The translations under genes were made by a program, and so were the position numbers. The notes beneath the pieces are model-generated. The model ran no database searches, was not told the origin of the DNA, and saw nothing but the letters and a program-made list of their open reading frames with translations. Below, piece by piece: positions 8,237-16,453 of a stretch of 64,000 bases of DNA (position 1 is its first letter; each line of letters starts with the position of its first letter). The DNA lies in the NCBI GenBank assembly GCA_029974985.1, contig JARKQC010000360.1, positions 1-64,000 of the forward strand, in the 5' to 3' direction. Source of the DNA: Bacteroidota bacterium. Its GTDB lineage: Bacteria; Bacteroidota; Ignavibacteria; Kapaibacteriales; UBA2268.

Positions 8237-8790
8237 TTCTAAATTATTATTTCCCCAATATCAATTTTTTAAAAATTTTTTATACTCAGAATAAACCAAA
8301 AAAAAATATTTTACGTTTCATCATTATTAATAATAAAATTTTTAGCAAAAGTAATAAATCATTTTGACAATAGTGATGTTTATTTTATAAATTTCACTTT
8401 TATTTATATTTTTATTATGCTCTTTTTCATAATTAAATATGAATTCATAGCAAAAATTGCAATTAAATTATTCACATTTTACCTTTTAAATCAATACAAA
8501 AATTAACATTTCAAGTAAATAAACAATAAATAATTTAATTTGCAATATGCACGAAAATATTTTTAATATCGTAATTCATAATTTAAAAATTAAAGATTAA
8601 TTATTAACATTGTTGATTTATAAATTAGTTTTTCAAAAATTTTTAATTTTTTTTAAAATTATTGAATTATCAGTTAATTAAATTAATACTTATTATTATA
8701 AAATACAATATTATTTAATAACATAAAATGGTGTTTTATTGATTCATTTTACTAACTTGTTACATTTTATTAATTAATTCGTCAATTATT
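8237..8790. other. Long AT-rich divergent intergenic region
   Basis: These 554 bases lie between the divergent genes tsaE (minus) and the ECF sigma gene (plus) and should hold both promoters. The composition is extreme, mostly A and T with long homopolymer runs. I see no open frame with protein-like content, no tRNA and no convincing hairpin. Promoter boxes could not be assigned with confidence. Confidence 0.5.
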
Positions 8791-9318
8791 ATGCAACTTG
8801 AAGAGTTCACTCAAAATGTTTTGCCATTGCGAGATAAGTTGTTCAGATATGCTAAAAAGTTACTTCAAGACTATGAAGAAGCTGAAGATCTTATCCAAGA
8901 AGTTTTTTTAAAACTATGGATAAATCGAGTTGAGCTGAGCAAAAAATCGAGTGTCGAAGCATTTGCGATGACAGTTACAAAGAATTTGTGCATTGATAGA
9001 TTTCGCTCAAAGCAATATCAGGCTTCCAATACGGGAATTGATGCGGCTGAGTTAGATTTGAATGACCGTGGTATAACCCCCGATAGAAAGACTGAACAGC
9101 TCGAAGCAGTTGATTTAGTAAAAAAAGTAATGAAAACTTTGCCAGAAAATCTTAGACAAATTGTTCATTTAAGAGATATCGAAGGTTTAAGTTATCAAGA
9201 AATTTCAGATATTATGGGAATCAATATTAATACACTTAAAGTTAATCTTTCAAGAGCAAGGAAAAAAATTAGAGAAACATTAAGTTCACAATATAAATTT
9301 AATTATTATGAAAAGTAA
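8791..9318 (+). CDS. ECF-type RNA polymerase sigma factor
   Basis: A 175-residue ECF sigma factor of the Bacteroidota type. Region 2 holds 'DYEEAEDLIQEVFLKLW' and 'AMTVTKNLCIDRFR'. Region 4 holds 'LPENLRQIVHLRDIEGLSYQEI' and the helix-turn-helix 'MGININTLKVNLSRARKK'. It is the first gene of a three-gene operon: the stop overlaps the next gene by 11 nt, and a DUF4252 gene follows. That gene order suggests it is held by the membrane protein encoded next and controls an envelope-related regulon. The regulon and signal are unknown. Confidence 0.93.
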   Translation: MQLEEFTQNVLPLRDKLFRYAKKLLQDYEEAEDLIQEVFLKLWINRVELSKKSSVEAFAMTVTKNLCIDRFRSKQYQASNTGIDAAELDLNDRGITPDRKTEQLEAVDLVKKVMKTLPENLRQIVHLRDIEGLSYQEISDIMGININTLKVNLSRARKKIRETLSSQYKFNYYEK

Positions 9319-9817
9319 CATAACACATATTAAAGAGCTTCTCGATAAGTTTTACGAATGTGAGACTAGCGAAAGCGAAGAAGAAATACTCAAAGAGTAT
9401 TTTAGAGGTGATGTTGCTAAGGAATTTGTGATGTATAAACCACAATTCCAATTCTATGATGAAGAATTAGATATATCGCAAATTTTAAGTCGCAATTTTG
9501 ATAGTAAAGTTTTAGAAAAAATTAATCGTTACGAATCAAAATCTGCCCTTAAAATCAAATATCAAAAATATTGGTATTCGTTTGCAGCCGCGGCGAGCTT
9601 GTTGATTATTTTTGGCATTTATTCTATGATTAATATACAAAAAGAATATACACAAGATGAATATGCTCATACCGTTGATGCATTGATACTTATTTCTTCA
9701 AAAATGGAATTAGCATCTTTGGAATTAAATAAACTCGAATCTTTTGAAAAAAGTTTGAATCAACTCGATGCATTTATGCTACTCGAGAATTATGGAAAAC
9801 AAATTATAAACAATTAG
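9308..9817 (+). CDS. Single-pass membrane protein, candidate anti-sigma factor
   Basis: A 169-residue protein with an acidic cytoplasmic N-terminal region of about 90 residues ('TSESEEEILKEYF' near residue 18). One membrane segment follows at about residues 96-112 ('FAAAASLLIIFGIYSMI'), then a helical region outside the membrane. It overlaps the sigma gene by 11 nt, the usual arrangement for an ECF sigma factor and its membrane anti-sigma factor. I see no zinc-binding HxxxCxxC motif, so it is not a classic ZAS protein. The anti-sigma role is inferred from architecture and position. Confidence 0.7.
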   Translation: MKSNITHIKELLDKFYECETSESEEEILKEYFRGDVAKEFVMYKPQFQFYDEELDISQILSRNFDSKVLEKINRYESKSALKIKYQKYWYSFAAAASLLIIFGIYSMINIQKEYTQDEYAHTVDALILISSKMELASLELNKLESFEKSLNQLDAFMLLENYGKQIINN

Positions 9818-9825
9818 GGGATTAT

Positions 9826-10320
9826 ATGAAAATTTATTTTTACATTATTTTTTTCTTTTTTACTTTGATTAATATCTTAAATGCTCAAAATAAAGCTGTT
9901 GATGATTTAATTAGTAAATATACTGATAAGGAAGGTTTTAAAGCTGTCGTTATGAACGACCCCGCAAGCGTAATTTTACAAAATAAATCTGGCGATGAAG
10001 CAAATTTAGCCAAAGAAATGCTCAAAGGAATTAAAACTATTAAAACTATATCATATAATAGTACTGGTAAAGCTAATGATAACTGTAAAAAATTTAATTC
10101 TGATATTTTAAAATTTAATCCGGGTGAAAATTTTGTCGAATTATTTTCTATAAATGAAGGTAAAACGAAAATAAAGAGTTTAGTTCGTAAATCTGGTGAA
10201 AAAGTTACGGAATTTGTAATGTTGATTGCTGATGAAAACGAACCTACTATAATTTGGCTAAATGGAGATATTAATGTTTCTAATATTAGTAATATTGGAA
10301 AAATTCTAAAACGACAATAA
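9826..10320 (+). CDS. DUF4252 exported protein
   Basis: A 164-residue protein with a Sec signal peptide (hydrophobic about residues 4-19, ending 'LNAQ'), so it is periplasmic or outer-membrane associated. The mature part fits the Bacteroidota DUF4252 family, whose genes commonly follow ECF sigma / anti-sigma pairs. It has no known enzymatic motif. The ribosome binding site AGGGG overlaps the stop of the previous gene, which supports coupled expression. It is the last gene of the operon and is followed by two hairpin terminators. Acting as a sensor or output of the sigma circuit is inference. Confidence 0.8.
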   Translation: MKIYFYIIFFFFTLINILNAQNKAVDDLISKYTDKEGFKAVVMNDPASVILQNKSGDEANLAKEMLKGIKTIKTISYNSTGKANDNCKKFNSDILKFNPGENFVELFSINEGKTKIKSLVRKSGEKVTEFVMLIADENEPTIIWLNGDINVSNISNIGKILKRQ

Positions 10321-10344
10321 CTCTTATAAGAGGAAGTTCAAAAT

Positions 10345-10373
10345 AATTCACTTTGATTATTGTGAATTTTTAT
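10345..10373 (+). terminator. Terminator-like hairpin after the DUF4252 gene
   Basis: The 7-bp stem AATTCAC (10345-10351) with GTGAATT (10362-10368) is followed by TTT and TA. It is the first of two tandem hairpins after the sigma operon and is weaker than the second. Confidence 0.6.
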
Positions 10374-10379
10374 TAGTAT

Positions 10380-10412
10380 AGGGTCATTTCTGTTGGAATT
10401 GACCCTTTTTTT
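10380..10412 (+). terminator. Strong intrinsic terminator of the sigma/DUF4252 operon
   Basis: The stem AGGGTCA (10380-10386) with TGACCCT (10400-10406) is extended by three more inner pairs after one mismatch. It is followed by a run of seven T residues (10406-10412) on the plus strand. This is a textbook terminator 60 nt after the DUF4252 stop. Confidence 0.88.
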
Positions 10413-10464
10413 CGTTTATATCATAAATTATATGACTTTTCTTGTATAAACACTTGAATATCGG

Positions 10465-10489
10465 TAGGTTAGACATCCTCTCTGACCTA
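10465..10489. repeat. Intergenic hairpin sharing GACATCCTCT with another gap
   Basis: TAGGTTAGA (10465-10473) pairs with TCTGACCTA (10481-10489) with one G-T wobble; the loop is CATCCTC. The 10-mer GACATCCTCT at 10472-10481 recurs at 45410-45419 in another intergenic gap. A second small inverted repeat, AACAATCA / TGATTGTT, follows at about 10503-10521. This may be a worn dispersed repeat; two copies of ten bases are weak evidence. Confidence 0.3.
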
Positions 10490-10543
10490 AAATATTTATT
10501 TAAACAATCAAGATGATTGTTCTAACAAATTTGGTTTAAAAAA

Positions 10544-10744
10544 CTATTTTTTATCTTTTGCATCGCCTTTTAGTACAATGATTTCATCTTTTTGATAAAG
10601 AACGTCTTTGTATTTATTTTCTTCTTGCTTTTGGACAGGGATTTCAAACGGTGTAAATATTCTTTTTAATTTATTAAGAAGATATCGAGTTCCTAATAAA
10701 AAAGAAAGAAAAATTATAATTAATATTAAAAAGAATTTCATCAT
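10544..10744 (-). CDS. Small membrane protein of unknown function
   Basis: A 66-residue protein with one N-terminal membrane segment (about residues 3-20, 'FFLILIIIFLSFLLGTRYLL'), followed by a basic stretch and a charged C-terminal tail. The length and layout recall small DUF4834-like Bacteroidota membrane proteins, but I cannot confirm the family. It starts 6 nt after the stop of the lipocalin-like gene, so it is probably the last gene of that transcript. Two adjacent ATG codons (10744 and 10741) could start it. Confidence 0.6.
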   Translation of the reverse strand: MMKFFLILIIIFLSFLLGTRYLLNKLKRIFTPFEIPVQKQEENKYKDVLYQKDEIIVLKGDAKDKK

Positions 10745-10750
10745 AATTAT

Positions 10751-11899
10751 TTAATATCCCGTTAATTCGACAAAGCCCAATCCAGCGACTTTTTTATTTC
10801 TATTTCGTCCACTTACTTTTATACTACCTTCGTAATAATTTACAGAAAGTTTCATTTCTTGCTCTTTAATACGAGTTTCAACTGTTATATCTGTAGAATA
10901 TTTTGGAATCTGGATACGCCATTTTTGTGGGTAAGTTTTACCACTTTTTAATTTTTCAAAATTTTTAAAATCAAATTTTATCTCATTTGATTTTATCATT
11001 TCAGAATTTCCATTCTCAAATACAAATGTGCCTTTTGCAAAATCAGTATTAGAATTTTCATCTCGTAATCTAAAATACATTAATTCAGTCGAATCGTTGA
11101 AGGCGATAGAAAACCAATCCCAACCTTTTTGATTTTTCGTTAATGCGCTCGTACTCCACTCTCTATCCATCCAAGAATATCCTTTTACAGAATATTCTTT
11201 TTTATTTATTTCAATTTTTCCCTCGGTATTAATTCTTGTAAATGAATAGTAATACGAGGCAGTACCAGAATTACTTTTTAAACTTAAGCCTCTATCACCG
11301 TGCAATACCATTTTTTTTTCTGGTTTAAGTGATAAATCAAATTTTATACTATCAGTTTCTGCTTTTATCTTAAAAATTGGCAATAAATAATTACTATCTG
11401 GAAAATCTGCAAAAATTCCCCAATTCTCTATACTAATTTCTAATGGATTTATATTAGTTGTTACAAGACCCTTTATTCCACGTGCGAATTTTTCAAAACA
11501 ATAATGTTTCTCCTCGTTTATATCGCTAAGCCCAAGGTGAGCAAAATATAATTGATTTGTCGAAAAATTAGAATTTATATTTAGATTTTCATTATTTAAA
11601 GCATTTCGAAAAATTGTAAATTGATATGAAAATTCTCTATTATCAGAGCTTTTTAAATTTCCCGTAAAATACCACCATTCGAGTTTAAAATCCTCGTGTG
11701 GACCGTAATCTTCAGGAAAATGAAAATCAATTACTTTATCTGCTTTTTTATATGAATCAAGTTCGTTTCCGCTCATTGCATCGCTAACAGAAATCGAAAA
11801 TTCACTTTCTTGATTATTATTATTATCCCAAAAAAAATAAACGCTAACAATAATTATTATTAATAATAAAAATAAATATAATATTTTTTTTCTTTTCAT
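10751..11899 (-). CDS. CrtC/AttH lipocalin-like exported protein
   Basis: A 382-residue protein anchored or exported by an N-terminal hydrophobic segment (about residues 6-24). The rest fits the CrtC / AttH family, a double lipocalin-like beta-barrel that includes carotenoid 1,2-hydratase. Family signatures are 'HEDFKLEWWYFTGNL' near residue 68, 'GYSWMDREW' near 230 and 'GWDWFSIAF' near 255. Members outside phototrophs are often encoded beside ABC permeases and have no proven reaction. Here it follows a porin gene and the nos operon. No carotenoid genes are in the window, so a hydratase role should not be assumed. Confidence 0.8.
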   Translation of the reverse strand: MKRKKILYLFLLLIIIIVSVYFFWDNNNNQESEFSISVSDAMSGNELDSYKKADKVIDFHFPEDYGPHEDFKLEWWYFTGNLKSSDNREFSYQFTIFRNALNNENLNINSNFSTNQLYFAHLGLSDINEEKHYCFEKFARGIKGLVTTNINPLEISIENWGIFADFPDSNYLLPIFKIKAETDSIKFDLSLKPEKKMVLHGDRGLSLKSNSGTASYYYSFTRINTEGKIEINKKEYSVKGYSWMDREWSTSALTKNQKGWDWFSIAFNDSTELMYFRLRDENSNTDFAKGTFVFENGNSEMIKSNEIKFDFKNFEKLKSGKTYPQKWRIQIPKYSTDITVETRIKEQEMKLSVNYYEGSIKVSGRNRNKKVAGLGFVELTGY

Positions 11900-11930
11900 A
11901 AAAAAACGTCAATAAAAAATATATTGACGT
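11899..11930 (-). terminator. Terminator between porin and lipocalin genes
   Basis: The 9-bp stem ACGTCAATA (11906-11914) with TATTGACGT (11922-11930) is followed on the minus strand by seven T residues. The T-run ends directly on the start codon of the next gene at 11899. It lies 44 nt after the porin stop. Its position means it either ends the porin transcript or attenuates the lipocalin gene. Confidence 0.8.
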
Positions 11931-11973
11931 CTGAATAAATTAAATAATGATTAATCAAAAAATAATTTTTTAA

Positions 11974-13176
11974 TTATAAACCTAACTCGAAATTTAATCT
12001 TCCAATCCAATTAATTTTTTTATTATGATTTGTAAGATTTTCTAATGTATTATGGGTTATTTCAAATTGTGTTTTTACATTTTTATCGTAAAAATAATAG
12101 TTAAAACAAGTTGTGATATTCTGGTTCATATCTGCTCCTTTATACTGCTCGATTTTATTATCGGGAATAACCTTTGCATATCTTGCAGCAATTTCAAATT
12201 TTTTACTTAAAAAATAAGATGCTTGAATAAGGTATCCTGTGCCAATATAAACATAAATCGGAACGCCATCTAATAATCCAGTATAAGGCTTTTCACAATT
12301 TCTTGTAGCGTATTCACCATACATTGCAAATCCTTTATATTTAAAAATTCCATCTGCTATGATTACATCTTGATCTTTCGGAGTTAATAAATACGAGCCG
12401 AGTGTTCCGCGCATTCTTTCGGCTTTTTCATTATGAGAATATGCAAGGGCTAATGATAATTTTGGGCTTTGTTCTCTAACAAAATCGCTTTCGGAGAAAT
12501 CGCCATTTTTCTCAAATTTTCCGAAAGGCAACACTTCAAATCTTGCAGTATATGCTAAATTAAATTCCTTTGATTGTGCGGCATACCGTCCATCACCACT
12601 TGTAATAGCGGCTCTTAAATATATAGGAATATCAAAAAATGAATTTGAATATACTCCGTGAAATCCAAAATCACGGTCTAAAGAAAATTTTGAATTGACA
12701 ATAGAAAATTCAGTAAATTGTAGTTCACTTACAGAATTCATATATTGGCGATTTCCTGGAAGTTTAGTTTGTCCAAAACCAATTTTTGCATTTTTCGATA
12801 TATTCCAATAAATTATAGCATCTAAAATAATTTTCGATATATCTGTATCTACGACATCAATATCTTTTCGAGCAAAACCTAGTTGAACGGCATAAGTAAA
12901 ATCCTTAAAAATATCTCCTTTGAGCATTAATCTTAAACGTCTAATCGAAAATTCATTACTTGCGGCACTTAAATCATCTTCGGAAACTGTATTATAAACA
13001 AATTGATTTTGTATTCTAAATTGTATATTTACACTTTTACTCGAATCATTTGATACAAATCTAAGACCACTATTTTCGAACTCATAATTTGCTTTTAAAC
13101 TATTATTATCATTAGATTTTAATTCGATAATAGAGAAGATAGAAATTAGAAGAAAAATTGAAATTAATTTTTTCAT
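11974..13176 (-). CDS. Phosphate-selective porin O/P family outer-membrane protein
   Basis: A 400-residue protein with a Sec signal peptide (hydrophobic residues 4-18) and a mature part made of alternating beta strands. The OprO/OprP family (PF07396) pattern is visible: 'FRIQNQFVYNT' near residue 52, 'FSIRRLRLMLKGDIF' near 76-90, 'ITSGDGRY' near 190, and a C-terminal strand ending in a hydrophobic residue ('RLNFELGL'). It should form a trimeric outer-membrane barrel for small anions. It lies 116 nt downstream of nosY on the same strand and could supply the nos system, but a separate promoter is possible. Confidence 0.88.
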   Translation of the reverse strand: MKKLISIFLLISIFSIIELKSNDNNSLKANYEFENSGLRFVSNDSSKSVNIQFRIQNQFVYNTVSEDDLSAASNEFSIRRLRLMLKGDIFKDFTYAVQLGFARKDIDVVDTDISKIILDAIIYWNISKNAKIGFGQTKLPGNRQYMNSVSELQFTEFSIVNSKFSLDRDFGFHGVYSNSFFDIPIYLRAAITSGDGRYAAQSKEFNLAYTARFEVLPFGKFEKNGDFSESDFVREQSPKLSLALAYSHNEKAERMRGTLGSYLLTPKDQDVIIADGIFKYKGFAMYGEYATRNCEKPYTGLLDGVPIYVYIGTGYLIQASYFLSKKFEIAARYAKVIPDNKIEQYKGADMNQNITTCFNYYFYDKNVKTQFEITHNTLENLTNHNKKINWIGRLNFELGL

Positions 13177-13291
13177 AATATTCTCAATTAAATAAATTAT
13201 TCTTTTTGCAATAGCAAATTTAAAAGTAATAAAAATGAATAATATAAAAAATTAATATTAATTAAAATTTCTTTTTTTTTAAATTAAATTT

Positions 13292-14071
13292 TTAAAAATC
13301 TTTCTTATTAAATTTTCGGATAGATAAATATAGTGGAATGATAAACCATATTAACATCATTACTATTGATATAATCATTCCCGTTTTTGTGCCGAGAATA
13401 TTTTTATATACCGCTCCAGTATAGCCCATCATTGCTGAAATATCGAGTAACAATGTAATTAATATTCGTGCTAAATCATTTGGATTTAGCATACTGAGTA
13501 TTAAGGCGGGTACTTCTATCGGATAATCGCTAAAAATGTATAAAATTCCGAGCATTAATCCATCGTATAAAAAACATAGGAAAAACCAAGTAATAATTGC
13601 TACGCCAAGCCCTTTTGCTTTATCATCAAAAAAGTTTGCAATATAATATCCAATAGATAAGAATATACCGCCTAATAAAGTTCCGGATAATAATAAAACA
13701 GTTGCTAATGCTAAATCATTATTTATTTCGTGTGCTAATAAAGGAAGCCCCGTACCAACTAAAAAGCAACCGACGGTAGCCACAAAGGAAGAAATATAAT
13801 TACTAATAAATATATTTTTTCTTTCAATAGGCTGAGCAAGTAAAAATTGCAAATACTCACGTGAATTATAAAAATGCTGAACTCCATAAATTATACTCAC
13901 AAGCGGCATAACAATTAATACAATATTAAGCAAACTAATAAACACCTTTACAGACTCATTACTAAAATAATATAAAGACTCCGTGAGTACAAAATAAAAA
14001 CCTAAATAAGCAAAAAGCCATTTTGCTTTAAACAAATTTTTAAATTCAAATATTATTAAAGTTTTTAGCAT
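13292..14071 (-). CDS. nosY: NosY ABC transporter permease
   Basis: A 259-residue integral membrane protein with about six hydrophobic segments, the membrane half of the NosFY transporter. With NosD it supports assembly of the copper-sulfur CuZ centre of nitrous oxide reductase. The coupling-loop segment 'LLAQPIERKNIFIS' near residue 78 is typical of this permease family. The start overlaps nosF by 7 nt, and it is the last nos gene of the run. Generic ABC-2 permeases look similar; the identity rests on the gene order nosD-nosF-nosY. Confidence 0.9.
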   Translation of the reverse strand: MLKTLIIFEFKNLFKAKWLFAYLGFYFVLTESLYYFSNESVKVFISLLNIVLIVMPLVSIIYGVQHFYNSREYLQFLLAQPIERKNIFISNYISSFVATVGCFLVGTGLPLLAHEINNDLALATVLLLSGTLLGGIFLSIGYYIANFFDDKAKGLGVAIITWFFLCFLYDGLMLGILYIFSDYPIEVPALILSMLNPNDLARILITLLLDISAMMGYTGAVYKNILGTKTGMIISIVMMLIWFIIPLYLSIRKFNKKDF

Positions 14072-14778
14072 TTTACCCTTTTGGTATAAATATTAATTAC
14101 TGCTTCTTCTAAGTTAGTAGAATTTGAGACTGTTAATAGTTCTGCTTTATTTCCAGAATAAACAACTTTTCCTTCGATTAATATATTCAATACATCAGAT
14201 AATTCATCAACATCTTGAATAATATGCGAGGTCATAATAATTGTTTTTCCTCTTTCTTTTTCTTTTTGTATAAATTTTTTCAGAATATAAACGCTTTGTG
14301 GGTCAAGTCCGACAGTTGGCTCGTCAAGAACAATGATTGGCGAATCAAACATTAAAGAGACTACCACATTTACTTTTTGTTTTGTACCGCCAGATAGATT
14401 TTTTAATTTTTTTTCTAATGAATCTTCGAGTTCGAATAAATTTATTAACTCTTCTTTAAAAACGGGATTACTTTTTCTAATTTTCGTAATAAGATTTAGC
14501 AAATCATTCGCTGTTAAATTCTCGGGGAAATTGGCTATTTGAGTCATATAACCAATATTTTCTTTAAATTTAAAATCTTTTAGTATATTTTTCCCTTCGT
14601 ATAAAACTTCGCCATTATTAGGATTAACAAGCCCGAGAAAAATTTTAATAAGTGTTGTTTTCCCTGAACCATTTGGACCTAAGAAACTATTAATATTCGC
14701 TGGAACAAGTTCGATAACAACATCATCAAGAACTTTATTATTACCGTAAGATTTACTAATATTATTAAATTTTATCAT
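14065..14778 (-). CDS. nosF: NosF ABC transporter ATP-binding protein
   Basis: A 237-residue ABC ATPase. Walker A is 'GPNGSGKTTL' near residue 35, the signature is 'LSGGTKQKV' near 130, Walker B is 'PIIVLDEPTVGLDP' near 150, and the switch His is in 'MTSHIIQDVDE' near 185. It powers the NosY permease during CuZ maturation. It overlaps nosD by 4 nt upstream and nosY by 7 nt downstream, so the three are translationally coupled. The context makes NosF much more likely than a generic transporter ATPase. Confidence 0.93.
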   Translation of the reverse strand: MIKFNNISKSYGNNKVLDDVVIELVPANINSFLGPNGSGKTTLIKIFLGLVNPNNGEVLYEGKNILKDFKFKENIGYMTQIANFPENLTANDLLNLITKIRKSNPVFKEELINLFELEDSLEKKLKNLSGGTKQKVNVVVSLMFDSPIIVLDEPTVGLDPQSVYILKKFIQKEKERGKTIIMTSHIIQDVDELSDVLNILIEGKVVYSGNKAELLTVSNSTNLEEAVINIYTKRVKC

Positions 14779-16013
14779 TTTATTGGCACCATCGAAGGTG
14801 AATTATCTATAATTGAATCGGGTACAATAGAGGGTATTATACTTTCTGCCATATCCAAAACGAAAATGAAAAAACTATGCATTAACACAATAAAAGGTGG
14901 ATTTTTCTCAACTAAATAAGCAAATAGTCTCACTGGATAATACGGAACATCACCAACTCCATCTTTATTATAATCATATCCTCGATATTTATCCCAATAA
15001 TTTCCAATAAATTTATTAGTACTCATATTACTATTCGTAGTAACATCAAATGAATTACCGATAATATTATTGTTTTCTATAGTATTACCAGAAGAACTTG
15101 CATAAATTCTAATAGCCCAAGCATTGTTTTTTATTAAATTATTTTTGATATGGTTCCTACCTCCACCATCAACATATATACCAGTCGAGTTACTCAATAT
15201 TTTATTATTAATAACAGTACTATTTTCTATATCTTTTAATAATAATCCATAAGAAGCACTTCCACGATTATTTTCGAAAAGATTGTTTTCCATCAATACA
15301 TTTCTTGTGTACATTACAGCCACGCCAGAGCCATTATTATTAAAAGTATTATTTTTATACTCGGCATTATGAGAAAACATAAAATGCAAACCATATCTTA
15401 CATTTTCAAAACTTGAATTATTATATATTTTTACAGATTCAGTAAATTCAAGATAAATTCCGTCTCTATGCCCAGAAATAGTATTGTGATTAACAAACAC
15501 ATCTTTGCAATACCATAAATGAACCGCATTCCCAGATGCTGCTTCTCCGAGAGAATTACCTTTAAATATATTGTTAATCACTTTAAAATTTTTAACTGCA
15601 GCAGCGTAAATTGCAAACATACAATTATCGAACTTATTATTTTCAATCGTGCAGTTATTTGAACTATCCATTCGAATTGCGGCACGATCTTGAACATAGC
15701 TATACCCGGAATTTTCAATTATTAGATTTTTTAAAGTAATATTATCAGATCTAAAAATGAAGATATGATCATTTTGCAAACCTTCAATAATTGGATTATT
15801 TTTGCCAATAATAGATAAGGGCTTGTCAATAAAAATTGACTCGCCCTTAAATTTACCAGAATTTATCAGAATCGTATCGTAAGGATTAGCGTTTTTAATG
15901 ATTTTTTTTAAATCAGTATTACCCAAATCTTGAATATTGATTGTATTAGATTTAGCAAATTCATAGTTAAAAACAATTAACAATATTAAAAAAATATTCC
16001 TAATCATTCCCAT
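14775..16013 (-). CDS. nosD: NosD periplasmic maturation factor
   Basis: A 412-residue exported protein (signal peptide about residues 5-22). It is rich in short Asn-laden repeats such as 'IENNKFDNC' and 'IKNNLIKNN', characteristic of a right-handed parallel beta-helix (CASH domain). NosD works with NosFY to deliver sulfur or assemble CuZ in NosZ. The family-typical end of the helix reads 'GNYWDKYRGYDYNKDGVGD' near residues 338-356. A C-terminal hydrophobic segment near 380-395 may anchor it. It overlaps nosL by 10 nt and nosF by 4 nt. Two close ATGs (16013 and 16007) could start it. Confidence 0.95.
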   Translation of the reverse strand: MGMIRNIFLILLIVFNYEFAKSNTINIQDLGNTDLKKIIKNANPYDTILINSGKFKGESIFIDKPLSIIGKNNPIIEGLQNDHIFIFRSDNITLKNLIIENSGYSYVQDRAAIRMDSSNNCTIENNKFDNCMFAIYAAAVKNFKVINNIFKGNSLGEAASGNAVHLWYCKDVFVNHNTISGHRDGIYLEFTESVKIYNNSSFENVRYGLHFMFSHNAEYKNNTFNNNGSGVAVMYTRNVLMENNLFENNRGSASYGLLLKDIENSTVINNKILSNSTGIYVDGGGRNHIKNNLIKNNAWAIRIYASSSGNTIENNNIIGNSFDVTTNSNMSTNKFIGNYWDKYRGYDYNKDGVGDVPYYPVRLFAYLVEKNPPFIVLMHSFFIFVLDMAESIIPSIVPDSIIDNSPSMVPIK

Positions 16014-16453
16014 TCTTTTTTTACTAATTCAAGAACTCCATTCCAATTATAAACATCGCCAGGATGCTCTTTTTTAACTTTCTCTAAATCTTCATTTTTT
16101 GAGAAAGATGTAAGAAACATTGCCATAGGGCTTGGTAAAGACTTACTTCTTAGAATAAAAGCCTTTTCTGCATCAATAAGCATTCCCGGTTCTGTATAAT
16201 TTACAGTCCAAAGCGAATGAATTTTTTCTTTATCAATTTCACCATCATTGATAAATTTAGCCATACATTCAATAGCATCGAATTTGAAATTTTTTCCATT
16301 TTTATTAATTAACTCGGCACCGTATTTTTGCTCTGTGATTGTCATTTTACATAAATAACACTCGTCGTGTCCGAAATTAATTGGTTCGGGTTCGTAGCTA
16401 CACGAAGCTAATATTAATACTAAAAATCCAATTAAAATACTAAGCCGTAACAT
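16004..16453 (-). CDS. nosL: NosL copper-chaperone lipoprotein
   Basis: A 149-residue lipoprotein. The signal peptide ends in the lipobox 'LASC' with C18 as lipidated residue. NosL delivers Cu(I) to NosZ. The conserved copper motif 'CYLCKM' spans residues 32-37 and gives Cys, Cys and Met ligands. The family segment 'KFDAIECMAKFI' lies near 82-93. It overlaps the membrane-protein gene upstream by 14 nt and nosD downstream by 10 nt, consistent with one tightly packed operon. Confidence 0.95.
   Translation of the reverse strand: MLRLSILIGFLVLILASCSYEPEPINFGHDECYLCKMTITEQKYGAELINKNGKNFKFDAIECMAKFINDGEIDKEKIHSLWTVNYTEPGMLIDAEKAFILRSKSLPSPMAMFLTSFSKNEDLEKVKKEHPGDVYNWNGVLELVKKEWE

Noticed and set aside
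8237..8790. Hidden small gene or structured RNA in the long AT-rich gap
   Set aside because: I saw no coding frame with protein-like composition and no stable GC-containing stem; the length alone is not evidence.
10751..11899. Annotation as carotenoid 1,2-hydratase or iron ABC transporter permease
   Set aside because: It has the lipocalin-like fold but no carotenoid genes nearby and no multi-helix permease topology; such names are usually transferred by neighbour.
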